DNA from: Rhodococcus triatomae BKS 15-14
Lineage (GTDB): Bacteria; Actinomycetota; Actinomycetes; Mycobacteriales; Mycobacteriaceae
NCBI GenBank assembly: GCA_000341795.1
Contig: AODO01000009.1
Coordinates: 1 to 64,000 of the forward strand
Reading direction: 5' to 3'
Length of the DNA stretch: 64,000 nt
Shown here: one piece after another, positions 1-8,995 of the stretch
Position numbering within the stretch: the first letter of the stretch is position 1
Layout of the letters: each line of letters opens with the position of its first letter
Notes under the pieces: generated by a model
The model's database searches: none
The model's input: only the letters and a program-made list of their open reading frames with translations
What the model was told of the DNA's origin: nothing
Position numbers and translations under genes: made by a program

Positions 1-874
1 CTCCCCACCCACCCCCTCCGGCCCGGCCACCCCACGACCGGCGGCGACACCCGCGGCGCGCCGCCTCGCCCGGGAGACCGGCGTCGACCTGACGACCGTC
101 CACGGCAACGGACCGAACGGGGCCGCCACCCGCGCGGATGTCGAGGCGGCGATCGGCGGGACCACGACGACGGACCCGGACGACGACGAGACCCGCGTCC
201 CGATCCGCGGAGTCCGCAGGCGCACCGCCGACGCGATGGTCCGCAGCGCATTCACCGCGCCGCACGTGACCGTGTTCGTCACCGTGGACGTCACCGCGTC
301 GATGGACCTGATCGACCGGCTGCGGGCGAGTGCCGAACTCACCGGGTTCACTCTCACCCCACTGGCACTGGTCGCGAAGGCGATGCTGGTGGCGCTGCGG
401 GCACACCCGGAGCTGAACTCGACCTGGGACGAGCAGCGACAGGAGATCGTGACGTGGCGGCGCGTCGCCCTCGGGATCGCCGTCGCCACGGATCGGGGTC
501 TGGTGGTCCCGACGGTCCGGGACGCGCACGCCCTGGACCTGACGGGGCTCGCCCGGGCGGTGTCCGACGCGGTCTCGGCCGCCCGCGCCGCAACGTCGAC
601 GCCCGCCGACCTGACCGGTGGCACCATCACCCTCACGAACGTCGGGGTGTTCGGGGTCGACGCCGGCACACCCATCCTCCCGCCCGGCCAGGCTGCGATC
701 CTGTGCCTCGGCGCCATCTCCCGCCGACCGTGGGTGGTCGACGACCAGGTCGTTCCCCGGTGGGTGACGACGCTCGGCCTGTCCTTCGACCATCGTGTCC
801 TCGACGGCGAGCAGGCCTCGCGCTATCTGGCCGAGGTCGCCGCTCTGCTGAGCGGTTCCACCGACGCCGGGTGA
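1..874 (+). CDS. Dihydrolipoamide acyltransferase (E2), 3' part
   Basis: C-terminal part of an E2 acyltransferase of a 2-oxoacid dehydrogenase complex; the 5' end lies outside the window and the frame is open from base 2. A peripheral subunit-binding domain (ATPAARRLARETGVDL) is followed by an acidic linker and the catalytic acyltransferase domain, which ends with the active-site motif SFDHRVLDG (His and Asp of HxxxDG). The lipoyl domain must lie upstream. Whether the complex uses pyruvate or branched-chain oxoacids cannot be told from this part. The short binding-domain-to-catalytic linker is typical of branched-chain (Bkd) E2 proteins, which is an inference. Confidence 0.93.
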   Translation, partial: SPPTPSGPATPRPAATPAARRLARETGVDLTTVHGNGPNGAATRADVEAAIGGTTTTDPDDDETRVPIRGVRRRTADAMVRSAFTAPHVTVFVTVDVTASMDLIDRLRASAELTGFTLTPLALVAKAMLVALRAHPELNSTWDEQRQEIVTWRRVALGIAVATDRGLVVPTVRDAHALDLTGLARAVSDAVSAARAATSTPADLTGGTITLTNVGVFGVDAGTPILPPGQAAILCLGAISRRPWVVDDQVVPRWVTTLGLSFDHRVLDGEQASRYLAEVAALLSGSTDAG

Positions 875-927
875 CGTTCCACTCCGAAGGGTGAACAGCG
901 CGCACGGCGGCGGAGCCGCGACAATGG

Positions 928-2151
928 GTGGCGATGCTCCTCACGACGAACTCCCCTGCCACCCTCCGCCGCGCCCGGGCCTCCGTCTTCGGTGTCTTCG
1001 CCGTCAACGGTTTCCTGCTCGCCGCGTGGGTGGTGCACATTCCCGCGATCTCGGCGCGCACCGGCGTCAGCCACTCCACCCTCGGGTGGCTGCTGCTGGT
1101 TCTCGCCTGCGCCGCACTGATCGGCATGCAGGCCGCCGGTCCTCTCGCGGACCGGTGGGGTAGCAAGCCGATGGTCGGTGCGGCCGGACTCCTGATCGCG
1201 GTCGGCGCGATCGGGCCCGGACTCGCGACGGACGCGGCCACCCTCGCCGCGGCGCTGGCCGTCTTCGGGCTGGGCAACGGTGCACTCGACGTGTCGATGA
1301 ACTCGCAGGCCGTGCACGTCGAACGGGCGTACGGCCGACCGATCATGTCGGCCTTCCACGCCCTGTTCTCCCTCGGTGGCGTCGCCGGCTCCCTGCTGGG
1401 GGCTGCGACGTTGGCCCGCGGGTGGAGCCCGCTGACCGCACTGTCCGCGGCCGCCGTGATCGGTGCCGTCCTGATCCTCGCGTGCCTGCCCGCGCTGCTC
1501 CCCCACGAACGTCACGACGCGCCCACCGCACCCGGCGCGCCGACCACCCGGGGTCGCACCCCGACCGCGAAGATCCTCACCCTCGGTGCGATCGCCTTCG
1601 CACTGTTCCTCGCCGAGGGCGCCGCGAACGACTGGAGCACCCTGCAGGTCAAGGAGCATCTCGGCACCTCCGAGTCGACGGCGGCGCTGGCCTTCGGCGC
1701 GTTCGCGGTGATGATGACCGTGGGCCGCTTCACCGCGGACCGGGTGGCGGCCCGGTTCGGCCCGGTCGCAGTGGTCCGTTACGGGACGCTGATCGCCGCA
1801 CTCGGGTTGACCACGGTGATCGCGTCGGTGTGGATTCCGCTGACGCTCGCGGGCTGGGCACTGTTCGGCCTCGGCCTGTCCGGATGCATCCCCCAGATCT
1901 TCACCGCGGCGGGCAACCTGCACGGCGGCGCACCCGGAGTGAACATGTCGCGGGTCGTGGGAATGGGATACGTCGGCCTGCTCGCGGGGCCGGCGCTGCT
2001 GGGCTGGCTGACCCATCTGATGCCGTTGACGGCGACGCTGGCCGTGCCGTTGGTCGTGGTGCTGCTGGCGTCCTGGTTCGCCGGTCAGGTACGTCCGGCC
2101 GACTCGGAATCGAGTATCGCCGAGCGTCCGGGCCGAGCGTCCGGCGGCTAG
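928..2151 (+). CDS. MFS transporter
   Basis: Major facilitator superfamily permease of 407 aa with about 12 hydrophobic segments and an MFS-type loop after TM2 (GPLADRWGSKPM). The overall sequence resembles YbjJ-type sugar/drug permeases; the substrate is unknown. The start is GTG at 928, with an ATG two codons later as an alternative. It lies 53 bp downstream of the E2 gene in the same direction, so it may be cotranscribed. Its 3' end overlaps the convergent TetR gene by 4 bp. Confidence 0.9.
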   Translation: MAMLLTTNSPATLRRARASVFGVFAVNGFLLAAWVVHIPAISARTGVSHSTLGWLLLVLACAALIGMQAAGPLADRWGSKPMVGAAGLLIAVGAIGPGLATDAATLAAALAVFGLGNGALDVSMNSQAVHVERAYGRPIMSAFHALFSLGGVAGSLLGAATLARGWSPLTALSAAAVIGAVLILACLPALLPHERHDAPTAPGAPTTRGRTPTAKILTLGAIAFALFLAEGAANDWSTLQVKEHLGTSESTAALAFGAFAVMMTVGRFTADRVAARFGPVAVVRYGTLIAALGLTTVIASVWIPLTLAGWALFGLGLSGCIPQIFTAAGNLHGGAPGVNMSRVVGMGYVGLLAGPALLGWLTHLMPLTATLAVPLVVVLLASWFAGQVRPADSESSIAERPGRASGG

Positions 2152-2756
2152 CGGACGCGGGCGTCGCCGACGTAGGACTCGAGCACCCGCACCAGAAGAT
2201 CCCGTAGTGCGTCGCGGGACTCGGCCCGCCCCGGCCGGGCGATCTCGTGCAGCGTGAACCCGTCGATCAGTGCGACGAACTGCTGTGCCGGGATCACGGG
2301 ATCCTCCACGCCGAGCGCGCGCAGCGCGTTCTCGGTCGACTCCTCGAGGGCACGCATGATGCGGTGCACCGGTCCCGCCAGCTCCGGCCGGCGACGCGCC
2401 GCGAGGTAGGCGTCGAACTGGGCGATCGAGTCGTCGCTGTCCTGGCCGGACACCATCTCGATCATCGCTTCGGCCAGGTCGGCGGCGTCCAGGTCGCCGG
2501 ACCGGCTGGCGTCGAGCAGCGCCGACACCTTGGCGGTGACACTGTCGGCGACCCGGGTGATCGCGGCGTCGATCACGTCGTCCACCGAATCGAAGAAGTA
2601 GCTCGTCGTCGACGGCGGGAACCCGGCTTCCTCGGCGACGGCGCGAAAGGTCACGCGTTCGAGGCCGCGGCGTGCGATCGTCCGGATGGCGGCGTCGATC
2701 AGGTCGTCGCGTCGCTCACGACCGCGCGTGTAGTGCGTGCGTCCGCCGGTGTTCAT
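2148..2756 (-). CDS. TetR/AcrR-family regulator
   Basis: 202-aa TetR-type repressor. The N-terminal helix-turn-helix spans about residues 14-60 (DLIDAAIRTIARRG, then VAEEAGFPPSTTSYFF), followed by a helical ligand-binding domain. It is divergent from the esterase/amine-oxidase operon, and the 132-bp intergenic region contains a perfect 11-bp inverted repeat (2779-2808). Local autoregulation plus control of the catabolic operon is the natural inference. Its 3' end overlaps that of the MFS gene. Confidence 0.92.
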   Translation of the reverse strand: MNTGGRTHYTRGRERRDDLIDAAIRTIARRGLERVTFRAVAEEAGFPPSTTSYFFDSVDDVIDAAITRVADSVTAKVSALLDASRSGDLDAADLAEAMIEMVSGQDSDDSIAQFDAYLAARRRPELAGPVHRIMRALEESTENALRALGVEDPVIPAQQFVALIDGFTLHEIARPGRAESRDALRDLLVRVLESYVGDARVR

Positions 2757-2778
2757 GAACCGCGACGATACCCACCCC

Positions 2779-2808
2779 GCAAAGTCTGGTCATTTGGCCA
2801 GACTTTGC
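2779..2808. promoter_or_regulatory. Palindromic operator, probable TetR site
   Basis: Perfect inverted repeat GCAAAGTCTGG (2779-2789) and CCAGACTTTGC (2798-2808) with an 8-base spacer, 23 bp from the tetR start and 80 bp from the first catabolic gene. Size, symmetry and position fit a TetR operator controlling both divergent promoters. Binding is inferred. Confidence 0.75.
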
Positions 2809-2888
2809 CCTAGCATCTGCTCCACCACGGTCCACCCCTCGATTCCCCGGGCCGGCCGACCACGACGAGCACTCACGCAAGGAGACGC

Positions 2889-3992
2889 ATGACTTCGTCG
2901 ACACCTCACCTCACCGACCGGGTGGCGCGTGCGGTTCTCCGCACCCTCGCCGCCCTCCCCCGGCCGGTGCAACGACTGATCGGCGGACGCCCCCTCCGCA
3001 TCGACGGCGCCGAACTCGACACCGAGGTGCAACTCGGACTCCGGCTGATGACCCTCGCCGCCGGAACCACCTTCGAGAAGCTGCCGTTGCCGCAGGGACG
3101 GGAACAGATCGGCCGGGAGGCGTGGATCGTCGGCGCCGCCACCGAGGTCGGCGACGTCCGCGACCTCTCCGTCGACGGCGCGGACGGGCCGATCCCGGCC
3201 CGGCTCTACCGCCCGCACCACCAGCCCGGCGCGCGACTGCCTCTGCTCGTGTACTTCCACGGCGGCGGATTCGTGCTCGGCGGGCTCGGTGCCGCGGACT
3301 CGGTGTCCCGCTTTCTCGCGGCCAACGCCGGCGTCGCGGTCCTGTCCGTCGACTACCGGCTCGCTCCCGAGCATCCCTTCCCGGCCGGGGTGAACGACGC
3401 CGTCGCCGCGTTCGACCACGCGGTCACCCACGCCGACGAACTCGGCATCGACCCCGGCGCGATCGGAGTCGGCGGCGAGAGCGCCGGCGGCAACCTCGCC
3501 GCCGTGGTGTCACTGGCCACCACGAACGAGGCACGCACCCGGCAGGACCGTCCGGTCCCCTGCTTCCAGCTCCTGTTCATGCCGGTCACCGACCTCAGCA
3601 CGAAACACCGCTCGTACGAACTGTTCGGCGACGGCCTCTTCCTGACCGAGGCGCAGATGGACTGGTACCGCGACCACTACCTGACCGACCCGGCGCTGGC
3701 CGTCGACCCACTGGTGTCGCCGCTGCTCGCCGAGGACCTGTCCGGGCTGCCGCCCGCGTACGTGGCGACCGCCGGTTTCGACGTCCTGCGCGACGAAGGC
3801 GAGGCCTACGCGCGGCGAATGCGCGAGGCGGGCGTCGCGGTCGGAACCCGGCGGCACCGGGGCATCGTGCACGGGTTGGTCAACGCGACCGGCGTCGGAC
3901 ACGCCGCGACCACGGCACTCGCCGAGGCCGCAGGGGCACTGCAACTCGGCCTGCGGTCGTCGGTTCCCGCGACGGACGGCGGCGGCCGGTGA
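2889..3992 (+). CDS. Alpha/beta hydrolase, HSL-family esterase
   Basis: 367-aa hydrolase of the hormone-sensitive-lipase (HSL) family. The oxyanion-hole motif HGGG is near residue 124, the nucleophile elbow GESAGG near 196-201, an acid in GFDVLRDEGEAY near 300 and the catalytic His in GIVHGLV near 328. It probably hydrolyses a small ester or lactone in the cytoplasm. It is the first gene of a five-gene operon behind the TetR operator; AAGGAGA precedes its ATG. The next gene overlaps it by GTGA. Confidence 0.92.
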   Translation: MTSSTPHLTDRVARAVLRTLAALPRPVQRLIGGRPLRIDGAELDTEVQLGLRLMTLAAGTTFEKLPLPQGREQIGREAWIVGAATEVGDVRDLSVDGADGPIPARLYRPHHQPGARLPLLVYFHGGGFVLGGLGAADSVSRFLAANAGVAVLSVDYRLAPEHPFPAGVNDAVAAFDHAVTHADELGIDPGAIGVGGESAGGNLAAVVSLATTNEARTRQDRPVPCFQLLFMPVTDLSTKHRSYELFGDGLFLTEAQMDWYRDHYLTDPALAVDPLVSPLLAEDLSGLPPAYVATAGFDVLRDEGEAYARRMREAGVAVGTRRHRGIVHGLVNATGVGHAATTALAEAAGALQLGLRSSVPATDGGGR

Positions 3993-5371
3993 CGAATCAC
4001 AGGGACGTCATCGTCGTCGGTGCGGGCCTCGCCGGGCTCACGGCGGCACGGGCGCTGCGCGCTGCCGGCCGCACCGTCCAGGTCCTCGAGGCGCGAGAGC
4101 GCGTCGGTGGCCGCACCGTCGATCACCGGATCGACGACGGGCACGTCGTCGAGGCCGGTGGCCAGTTCGTCGGTCCCACCCAGGATCACATCCTCTCGCT
4201 GGCAGCCGAACTCGGCGTCGACACCTTCCCGGCGTTCGACACCGGCGACAACGTCTACGTCAAGAACGGCACGACGCGACGCTTCGGCAACGGTGTCCCA
4301 CCCGACCCGACGGCCCTGCTCGACGTCGGAGTGCTCATCTCCCGAATCGACCGGGCGGCGCGAGCGATCCCGCTCGACGAGCCGTGGCGCGCCGCCGACG
4401 CCCGCGCGCTCGATGCGCAGACCCTCGCCACGTGGTGCCGCCGCGGCGCCGTGACCGACGGCGGCGTCGAGTTGCTCGACATCCTGCTCGGCTCGGCGTT
4501 CGGCGGTACCGCCGCAGACGCGTCGGCGTTGTTCGGCCTGTGGTACGTCGCAGGCGCGGGCAACGAGTACACCCCGGGAACCGTCGGCCGGATGATGGGC
4601 GTCACCGGCGCCGCCCAGGACGCCCGCTTCGTCGGTGGGTCACAACGTGTGTCGCTGCGTCTCGCCGAGGAGCTCGGCGAGAGCGTCACACTCGGATCCC
4701 CCGTGCGGCGCATCGACCAGACCGGCCCGACGGTGGTCGTGCACACCGACACCGACCGGTGGACGGCGAACCGGGTCGTGGTCGCGGTGCCGCCGGTACT
4801 CGCCACCCGCATCGCGTGGGATCCCCTGCTTCCCGCGCCGCAGGAGGCCCTGTTCCAGCGGATGAGCTTCGGCACCCTGGCCAAGTTCGAGGCGGTGTAC
4901 CCGGAACCGTTCTGGCGGGCCGACGGGCTGTCCGGTCAGGCGATCTTCCGAGACCCCACGTTCCCGGTCTGCTCCATGTTCGACAACTCGCCGCCGGACG
5001 GCGGCCCCGGCGTCCTGATGGGATTCGTCGGTGCGGACCAGTGGCGCACCTGGGCGCCGAAGTCTCCCACCGAGCGGCGCGGCGCGGTGCTCCGCGCGTT
5101 CGCCACCGCACTCGGCCCCCAGGCCCTGCACCCGACCACGTGCATCGAGAAGGACTGGACCAGCGAGGAATGGACGCGGGGCGGGCCGACCTCGGTTCTC
5201 ACTCCCGGCACCCTCACCGGCCTCGGTCGGTGGCGTGACGTGCCGTTCGGACGGGTGCACTGGGCGGGCGCCGAGCACGTCAACCACTGGAACGGCTACA
5301 TGGACGGAGCCGTCCGGTCCGGAAAGGACGCGGCAGCCGACATCCTTGCCGCCGAGAGGATTACCGCATGA
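3989..5371 (+). CDS. Flavin monoamine oxidase family protein
   Basis: 460-aa FAD-dependent amine oxidase. The N-terminal dinucleotide-binding motif is VIVVGAGLAGLTAAR, followed by LEARERVGGRT. The C-terminal flavin-contact region is HWAGAEHVNHWNGYMDGA. Residues resemble bacterial putrescine/monoamine oxidases, but there is no Cys for covalent FAD in the usual place and the ETA triplet is changed to AEH. It probably oxidises a primary amine to an aldehyde with H2O2 release; the substrate is unknown. The start GTG overlaps the stop of the esterase gene (GTGA), implying translational coupling. Confidence 0.9.
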   Translation: MTNHRDVIVVGAGLAGLTAARALRAAGRTVQVLEARERVGGRTVDHRIDDGHVVEAGGQFVGPTQDHILSLAAELGVDTFPAFDTGDNVYVKNGTTRRFGNGVPPDPTALLDVGVLISRIDRAARAIPLDEPWRAADARALDAQTLATWCRRGAVTDGGVELLDILLGSAFGGTAADASALFGLWYVAGAGNEYTPGTVGRMMGVTGAAQDARFVGGSQRVSLRLAEELGESVTLGSPVRRIDQTGPTVVVHTDTDRWTANRVVVAVPPVLATRIAWDPLLPAPQEALFQRMSFGTLAKFEAVYPEPFWRADGLSGQAIFRDPTFPVCSMFDNSPPDGGPGVLMGFVGADQWRTWAPKSPTERRGAVLRAFATALGPQALHPTTCIEKDWTSEEWTRGGPTSVLTPGTLTGLGRWRDVPFGRVHWAGAEHVNHWNGYMDGAVRSGKDAAADILAAERITA

Positions 5372-5871
5372 CCGACCGATTCGTGATCCGCGCACACCGG
5401 AACCTGGTGGTGACCCCCGAAGAGGTGTGGGCGGTGACCAGCGACACCCGCCGCTACGCCGACTGGGTCACCAGTGTCCACGTGGTCCACACCCATCACG
5501 GACTCGCCGAGATCGGTGGCGTGTACACCGAGACGGTCGCGTCGGTGGGCCCGCTCACCACCCACGCCACCTGGACGGTGCGCGAGATGGAACCCGAGCG
5601 GCTGCGGGTCGACTCCGGCACCGGATTCGACCCGCTGCGCGACGTGGTCAACGTCTTCCATTTCGCCCCACTGAGCGGCGGCACGGCGACGTCGATGACC
5701 TACGAGTTCCACTTCGACCTCGCGCCGCGTCCGCTCGGCGCACTGGTGCACCGCGCGCTCCGCACCCGGATGGCCGCCGACTTCGACCGCTCGATGCGGG
5801 CACTCGAGGCGGTCGTGCTGTCCGAACGCACACATTCGCCCCTCGCTCGCCCGGCCCACACAGAAGGATGA
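5368..5871 (+). CDS. SRPBCC (START/polyketide cyclase-like) protein
   Basis: 167-aa single-domain SRPBCC protein. The N-terminal strand is followed by the family pattern TPEEVWAVTSDTRRYADWV, and the C-terminus holds a long helix (AADFDRSMRALEAVV). These helix-grip folds bind hydrophobic ligands or act as cyclases or aromatases. The ATG overlaps the amine oxidase stop (ATGA). Its presence in the operon suggests handling of a lipophilic intermediate, but no specific ligand can be named. Confidence 0.85.
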   Translation: MTDRFVIRAHRNLVVTPEEVWAVTSDTRRYADWVTSVHVVHTHHGLAEIGGVYTETVASVGPLTTHATWTVREMEPERLRVDSGTGFDPLRDVVNVFHFAPLSGGTATSMTYEFHFDLAPRPLGALVHRALRTRMAADFDRSMRALEAVVLSERTHSPLARPAHTEG

Positions 5872-5875
5872 CGAC

Positions 5876-6826
5876 ATGACCACGGATACGAAGCAGGTGC
5901 GCGCCCTCGTCGTCGGCGTCCACGTTCTCGACACCCTCGTCCGCCCGGTGACGGAGATCCCGGAGGGGCAGGGCGGAGCACTGGTGGAGCAGATCACCAC
6001 GACCGCCGCCGGCACCGCGGGCGCCACCGGCCTGGTGCTGTCCAAGCTCGGCGCGACGGTGCGTGCGGCGGGGGTCATCGGTGACGACACGCTGGGCGCG
6101 GTACTCGTCACGCTGCTCGAGCGCGACGGGGTCGACACGTCCCTGCTGCACCGGGTGTCCGACGTGCAGACGTCCGCGTCGGTGCTGCCGATCCGGCCGG
6201 ACGGGTCGCGGCCCGCCTTCCACGTCGTCGGCGCCAACATGCATCTGGCGCAGCACGTTCCCTGGGACGCACTCGACGACGCCGACGTCGTGCATCTCGG
6301 CGCACCCGAGTTCTACGGCGGTGACGTTGCGGCGCAACTGCTCTCGCGGGCCCGCGCGAACGGTGCCGTCACGTCGGCGGACAGTCTGGCCGCGGGGCTG
6401 CCGGAAGCGCTCGCGTACTTCGAGGCGGCGCTGCCGCACATCGACTACCTCCTGCCGAACGACGAACAGGTGCTCGGCTGGACCGCCGCGACCGACCTGC
6501 ACGAGGGGTGCCGTCGCCTCGTCGAGCGGGGCGCGCGGTGTGTGGTCGCGACGGCGGGCGCGAAGCCGACCGTCATCGCCACCGCCGACGGCGTCACCGA
6601 GGTGCCGACCTACGACGTCGACGTCGTCGACACCACCGGCTGCGGCGACTCGTTCTCGGCGGGTTTCCTGCGCGGCATCTCGCTCGGACTCGGGACGGTG
6701 GACGCCGCACGCCTCGGCAACGCCACCGCCGCCCACGTCGCCCAGGGCCTCGGCAGCGACCACGGCGCGTTCGACCTGGCCACCGTCCGGGCTTTCGTTC
6801 GCGAACGCGGCGGTGACCGGGAGTGA
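5876..6826 (+). CDS. PfkB-family carbohydrate kinase
   Basis: 316-aa ribokinase/PfkB-family kinase. The N-terminal region contains a GATGLVLSKLGA substrate pocket, and the C-terminal PfkB signature is DTTGCGDSFSAGFLRG near residues 251-266, where the Asp of GCGD is the catalytic base. It starts 4 bp after the SRPBCC stop and overlaps the aldolase gene by GTGA. Kinase plus class II aldolase pairs usually phosphorylate a sugar or sugar-like alcohol and cleave it to a C3 or C2 unit; the substrate here is unknown. Confidence 0.92.
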   Translation: MTTDTKQVRALVVGVHVLDTLVRPVTEIPEGQGGALVEQITTTAAGTAGATGLVLSKLGATVRAAGVIGDDTLGAVLVTLLERDGVDTSLLHRVSDVQTSASVLPIRPDGSRPAFHVVGANMHLAQHVPWDALDDADVVHLGAPEFYGGDVAAQLLSRARANGAVTSADSLAAGLPEALAYFEAALPHIDYLLPNDEQVLGWTAATDLHEGCRRLVERGARCVVATAGAKPTVIATADGVTEVPTYDVDVVDTTGCGDSFSAGFLRGISLGLGTVDAARLGNATAAHVAQGLGSDHGAFDLATVRAFVRERGGDRE

Positions 6827-7488
6827 CCGGCGACGAGCTCGACCTGGCTCGCACGGAGGTTGCCGCGACGAGCCGTGAACTGGCCCGGCAGGGACTCGTT
6901 CTCGGCACCGCAGGAAATGTCAGCGTCCGGGTCGGCGACCTCGTCGCATTGACGGCAACCGGTGTCACGCTGGCCTCGGCAACAACCGAGGACGTCACCG
7001 TCGTCGACCTCGACGGCCGCCATCACAGCGGCCTGTTGCAGCCGACCTCGGAGCTGGGCATCCACCTCGGCGTCTACCGCGACTCGGACGCCAGCGCGGT
7101 CGTGCACGCGCATTCGGAGGCAGCGGTGGCCCTGTCGCTGGTGGCCGACGAGCTCCCGGTCGTGCACTACCAGCAGCTGCTGCTCGGAGGGAAGCTGACG
7201 GTGGTGCCGTTCGCACCGTTCGGAACCGAGGAGCTCACCGCCTCGACCCTCGCCGCCCTCCGGCACGCGCGGGCGGCGATCCTCGCCCACCACGGGACGG
7301 TGGCGGTCGGGTCGTCGCTGCAGCAGGCACTCGACAACGCGGTGCTGCTCGAATGGCTGTGCCGGGTGTACGTGACGGCGGCGGCCGTGGCGCCGCCGCG
7401 CTCGATGACCGACGCGCACCTGCAGGCCGTCGTCGAGGAGGCGGTGCGCACCGGCTACGGGCGCACCCGCCCGGTCGATCCCGCCTGA
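6823..7488 (+). CDS. Class II aldolase/adducin family protein
   Basis: 221-aa zinc-dependent class II aldolase, like L-fuculose-phosphate aldolase. The GTAGNVSVR motif near residues 28-36 binds the phosphate, VHAHSEA near 95 supplies zinc ligands, and ILAHHGTVAVG gives the third His. It probably cleaves the product of the preceding PfkB kinase. Its GTG start overlaps the kinase stop by 4 bp. It is the last gene of the TetR-controlled operon, ended by the large palindrome at 7499-7555. Confidence 0.9.
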   Translation: MTGDELDLARTEVAATSRELARQGLVLGTAGNVSVRVGDLVALTATGVTLASATTEDVTVVDLDGRHHSGLLQPTSELGIHLGVYRDSDASAVVHAHSEAAVALSLVADELPVVHYQQLLLGGKLTVVPFAPFGTEELTASTLAALRHARAAILAHHGTVAVGSSLQQALDNAVLLEWLCRVYVTAAAVAPPRSMTDAHLQAVVEEAVRTGYGRTRPVDPA

Positions 7489-7498
7489 CCACCCGCCG

Positions 7499-7555
7499 AA
7501 CGGCTGAAGGTGGCCTTCGTGCGGTTGAACCGCACGAAGGCCACCTTCAGCCGTT
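7499..7555. terminator. Long perfect hairpin between convergent genes
   Basis: Perfect 28-bp inverted repeat (7499-7526 and 7528-7555) around one central G, built on the core GAAGGTGGCCTTCGTGCGG. It lies between the convergent aldolase and pntB genes and can act as a bidirectional terminator. The same core recurs at 38752-38880, so it belongs to a dispersed repeat family. Confidence 0.8.
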
Positions 7556-7570
7556 TGCTGGTGAGGACGG

Positions 7571-8995
7571 TCAGAGAGCCTTGAGCTCCTCGGTGACCGC
7601 GCCGACCATCTTCTTGGCGTCGCCGAACAGCATCGACGTCTGGTCCGCGGTGAACAGCGGGTTGTCGATGCCGGCGTAACCGGACGACATGGACCGCTTG
7701 AGCACGATGACGGACTTCGACTGGTCGACGTTGAGGATCGGCATGCCGTAGATCGGCGAGCTCGAGTCCTGACGCGCGGCCGGGTTCGTGACGTCGTTGG
7801 CGCCGATGACGATGGTGACGTCGGTGCGCGAGAACTCACCGTTGATGTCGTCCATCTCCTTCATCGCGTCGTACTCGACGTCGGCCTCGGCGAGCAGGAC
7901 GTTCATGTGTCCGGGCATGCGGCCGGCGACCGGGTGGATCGCGTACTTGACCTCGACGCCCTTCTCCTCGAGCAGGTTCGCCATCTCCTTGACGACGTGC
8001 TGCGCCTGCGCCACGGCGAGACCGTAGCCGGGCACGACGATGACCTGGTTGGCGTATGCCATCTGGATCGCCGCGTCGGACGCGGAGGTGGCCTTGACCG
8101 TGCCGCCGGCCGCGCCGCCGCCACCGGCCGCACCGTCGTCGCCACCGAACGAGCCGAAGATGATCGCCGGGATGGACCGGTTCATCGCCTTGGCCATGAG
8201 GTTGGTCAGGATGGTGCCGGACGCGCCGACGATCATGCCGGCGACGATCATCGCCTGGTTGTTGAGCGCCAGACCCGCCGCCGCGGCGGACAGACCGGTC
8301 AGCGCGTTGAGCAGCGAGATGACAACGGGCATGTCGGCGCCGCCGATCGGCAGCACCACGAACAGACCCATCACACCGGCCGCCACGAGCAGCCCGACGA
8401 TCAGCAGCGACGACTGCGGGTCACCGTCGGCATTGATACCGATGAAGACGGCGAGACCAATCGAGATCAGCGCCAACGCCATGTTCGCGACCTGGAAGGC
8501 CTTGGCGTTGGAGACGAAGACCTTCTCCACGTTCTTGTTCAGCAGTTCCTGCAGCTTCGCGAACGCCACCAGCGAGCCCCAGAACGAGACCGAGCCGATG
8601 ATCGCCGCGAACAGCGAACCGATGATGAACGGTGCCGAGGGCACCGCCTCGACCGCGGTGAAGCCGTCGGAGTTGAGGAACTCGGCCCACGCGATGAGCG
8701 CGACGGTGCCACCGCCGACGCCGTTGAACAGTGCGACGAGCTGCGGCATCGCGGTCATCTTGGTGCGCAGCGCGGGCGGCACACCGAGCACGACACCGAC
8801 GATCAGGCCGGCGGCGATGAGGATCCAGTTGTCGGTCTCACGGATGTCGATCAGCACCGCCACGACCGCGACGAGCATGCCGACCGCGGCGATGTAGTTG
8901 CCGCGCACCGCGGTCTTCGGGCCGGTCAGACCCGAGAGACCGTAGATGAACATCGAGAACGCGACGATGTACAGGATGGTGACGAGGTAGCCCAT
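7571..8995 (-). CDS. pntB: NAD(P) transhydrogenase subunit beta
   Basis: 474-aa PntB. The N-terminal half has about eight to nine transmembrane helices. The C-terminal half is the NADP(H)-binding domain III, with PGYGLAVAQAQHVV, AIHPVAGRMPGHMNVLLAEA and the terminal VLKRSM plus ADQTSMLFGDAKK segment. Together with PntAA and PntAB it transfers hydride between NADH and NADP+ coupled to proton entry across the membrane. The ATG overlaps the stop of pntAB by 1 bp (TGATG). It is the last gene of the pnt operon. Confidence 0.97.
   Translation of the reverse strand: MGYLVTILYIVAFSMFIYGLSGLTGPKTAVRGNYIAAVGMLVAVVAVLIDIRETDNWILIAAGLIVGVVLGVPPALRTKMTAMPQLVALFNGVGGGTVALIAWAEFLNSDGFTAVEAVPSAPFIIGSLFAAIIGSVSFWGSLVAFAKLQELLNKNVEKVFVSNAKAFQVANMALALISIGLAVFIGINADGDPQSSLLIVGLLVAAGVMGLFVVLPIGGADMPVVISLLNALTGLSAAAAGLALNNQAMIVAGMIVGASGTILTNLMAKAMNRSIPAIIFGSFGGDDGAAGGGGAAGGTVKATSASDAAIQMAYANQVIVVPGYGLAVAQAQHVVKEMANLLEEKGVEVKYAIHPVAGRMPGHMNVLLAEADVEYDAMKEMDDINGEFSRTDVTIVIGANDVTNPAARQDSSSPIYGMPILNVDQSKSVIVLKRSMSSGYAGIDNPLFTADQTSMLFGDAKKMVGAVTEELKAL

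Noticed and set aside
823-2016. 397-codon open frame on the minus strand
   Set aside because: Opposite the MFS transporter; no membrane or domain pattern.
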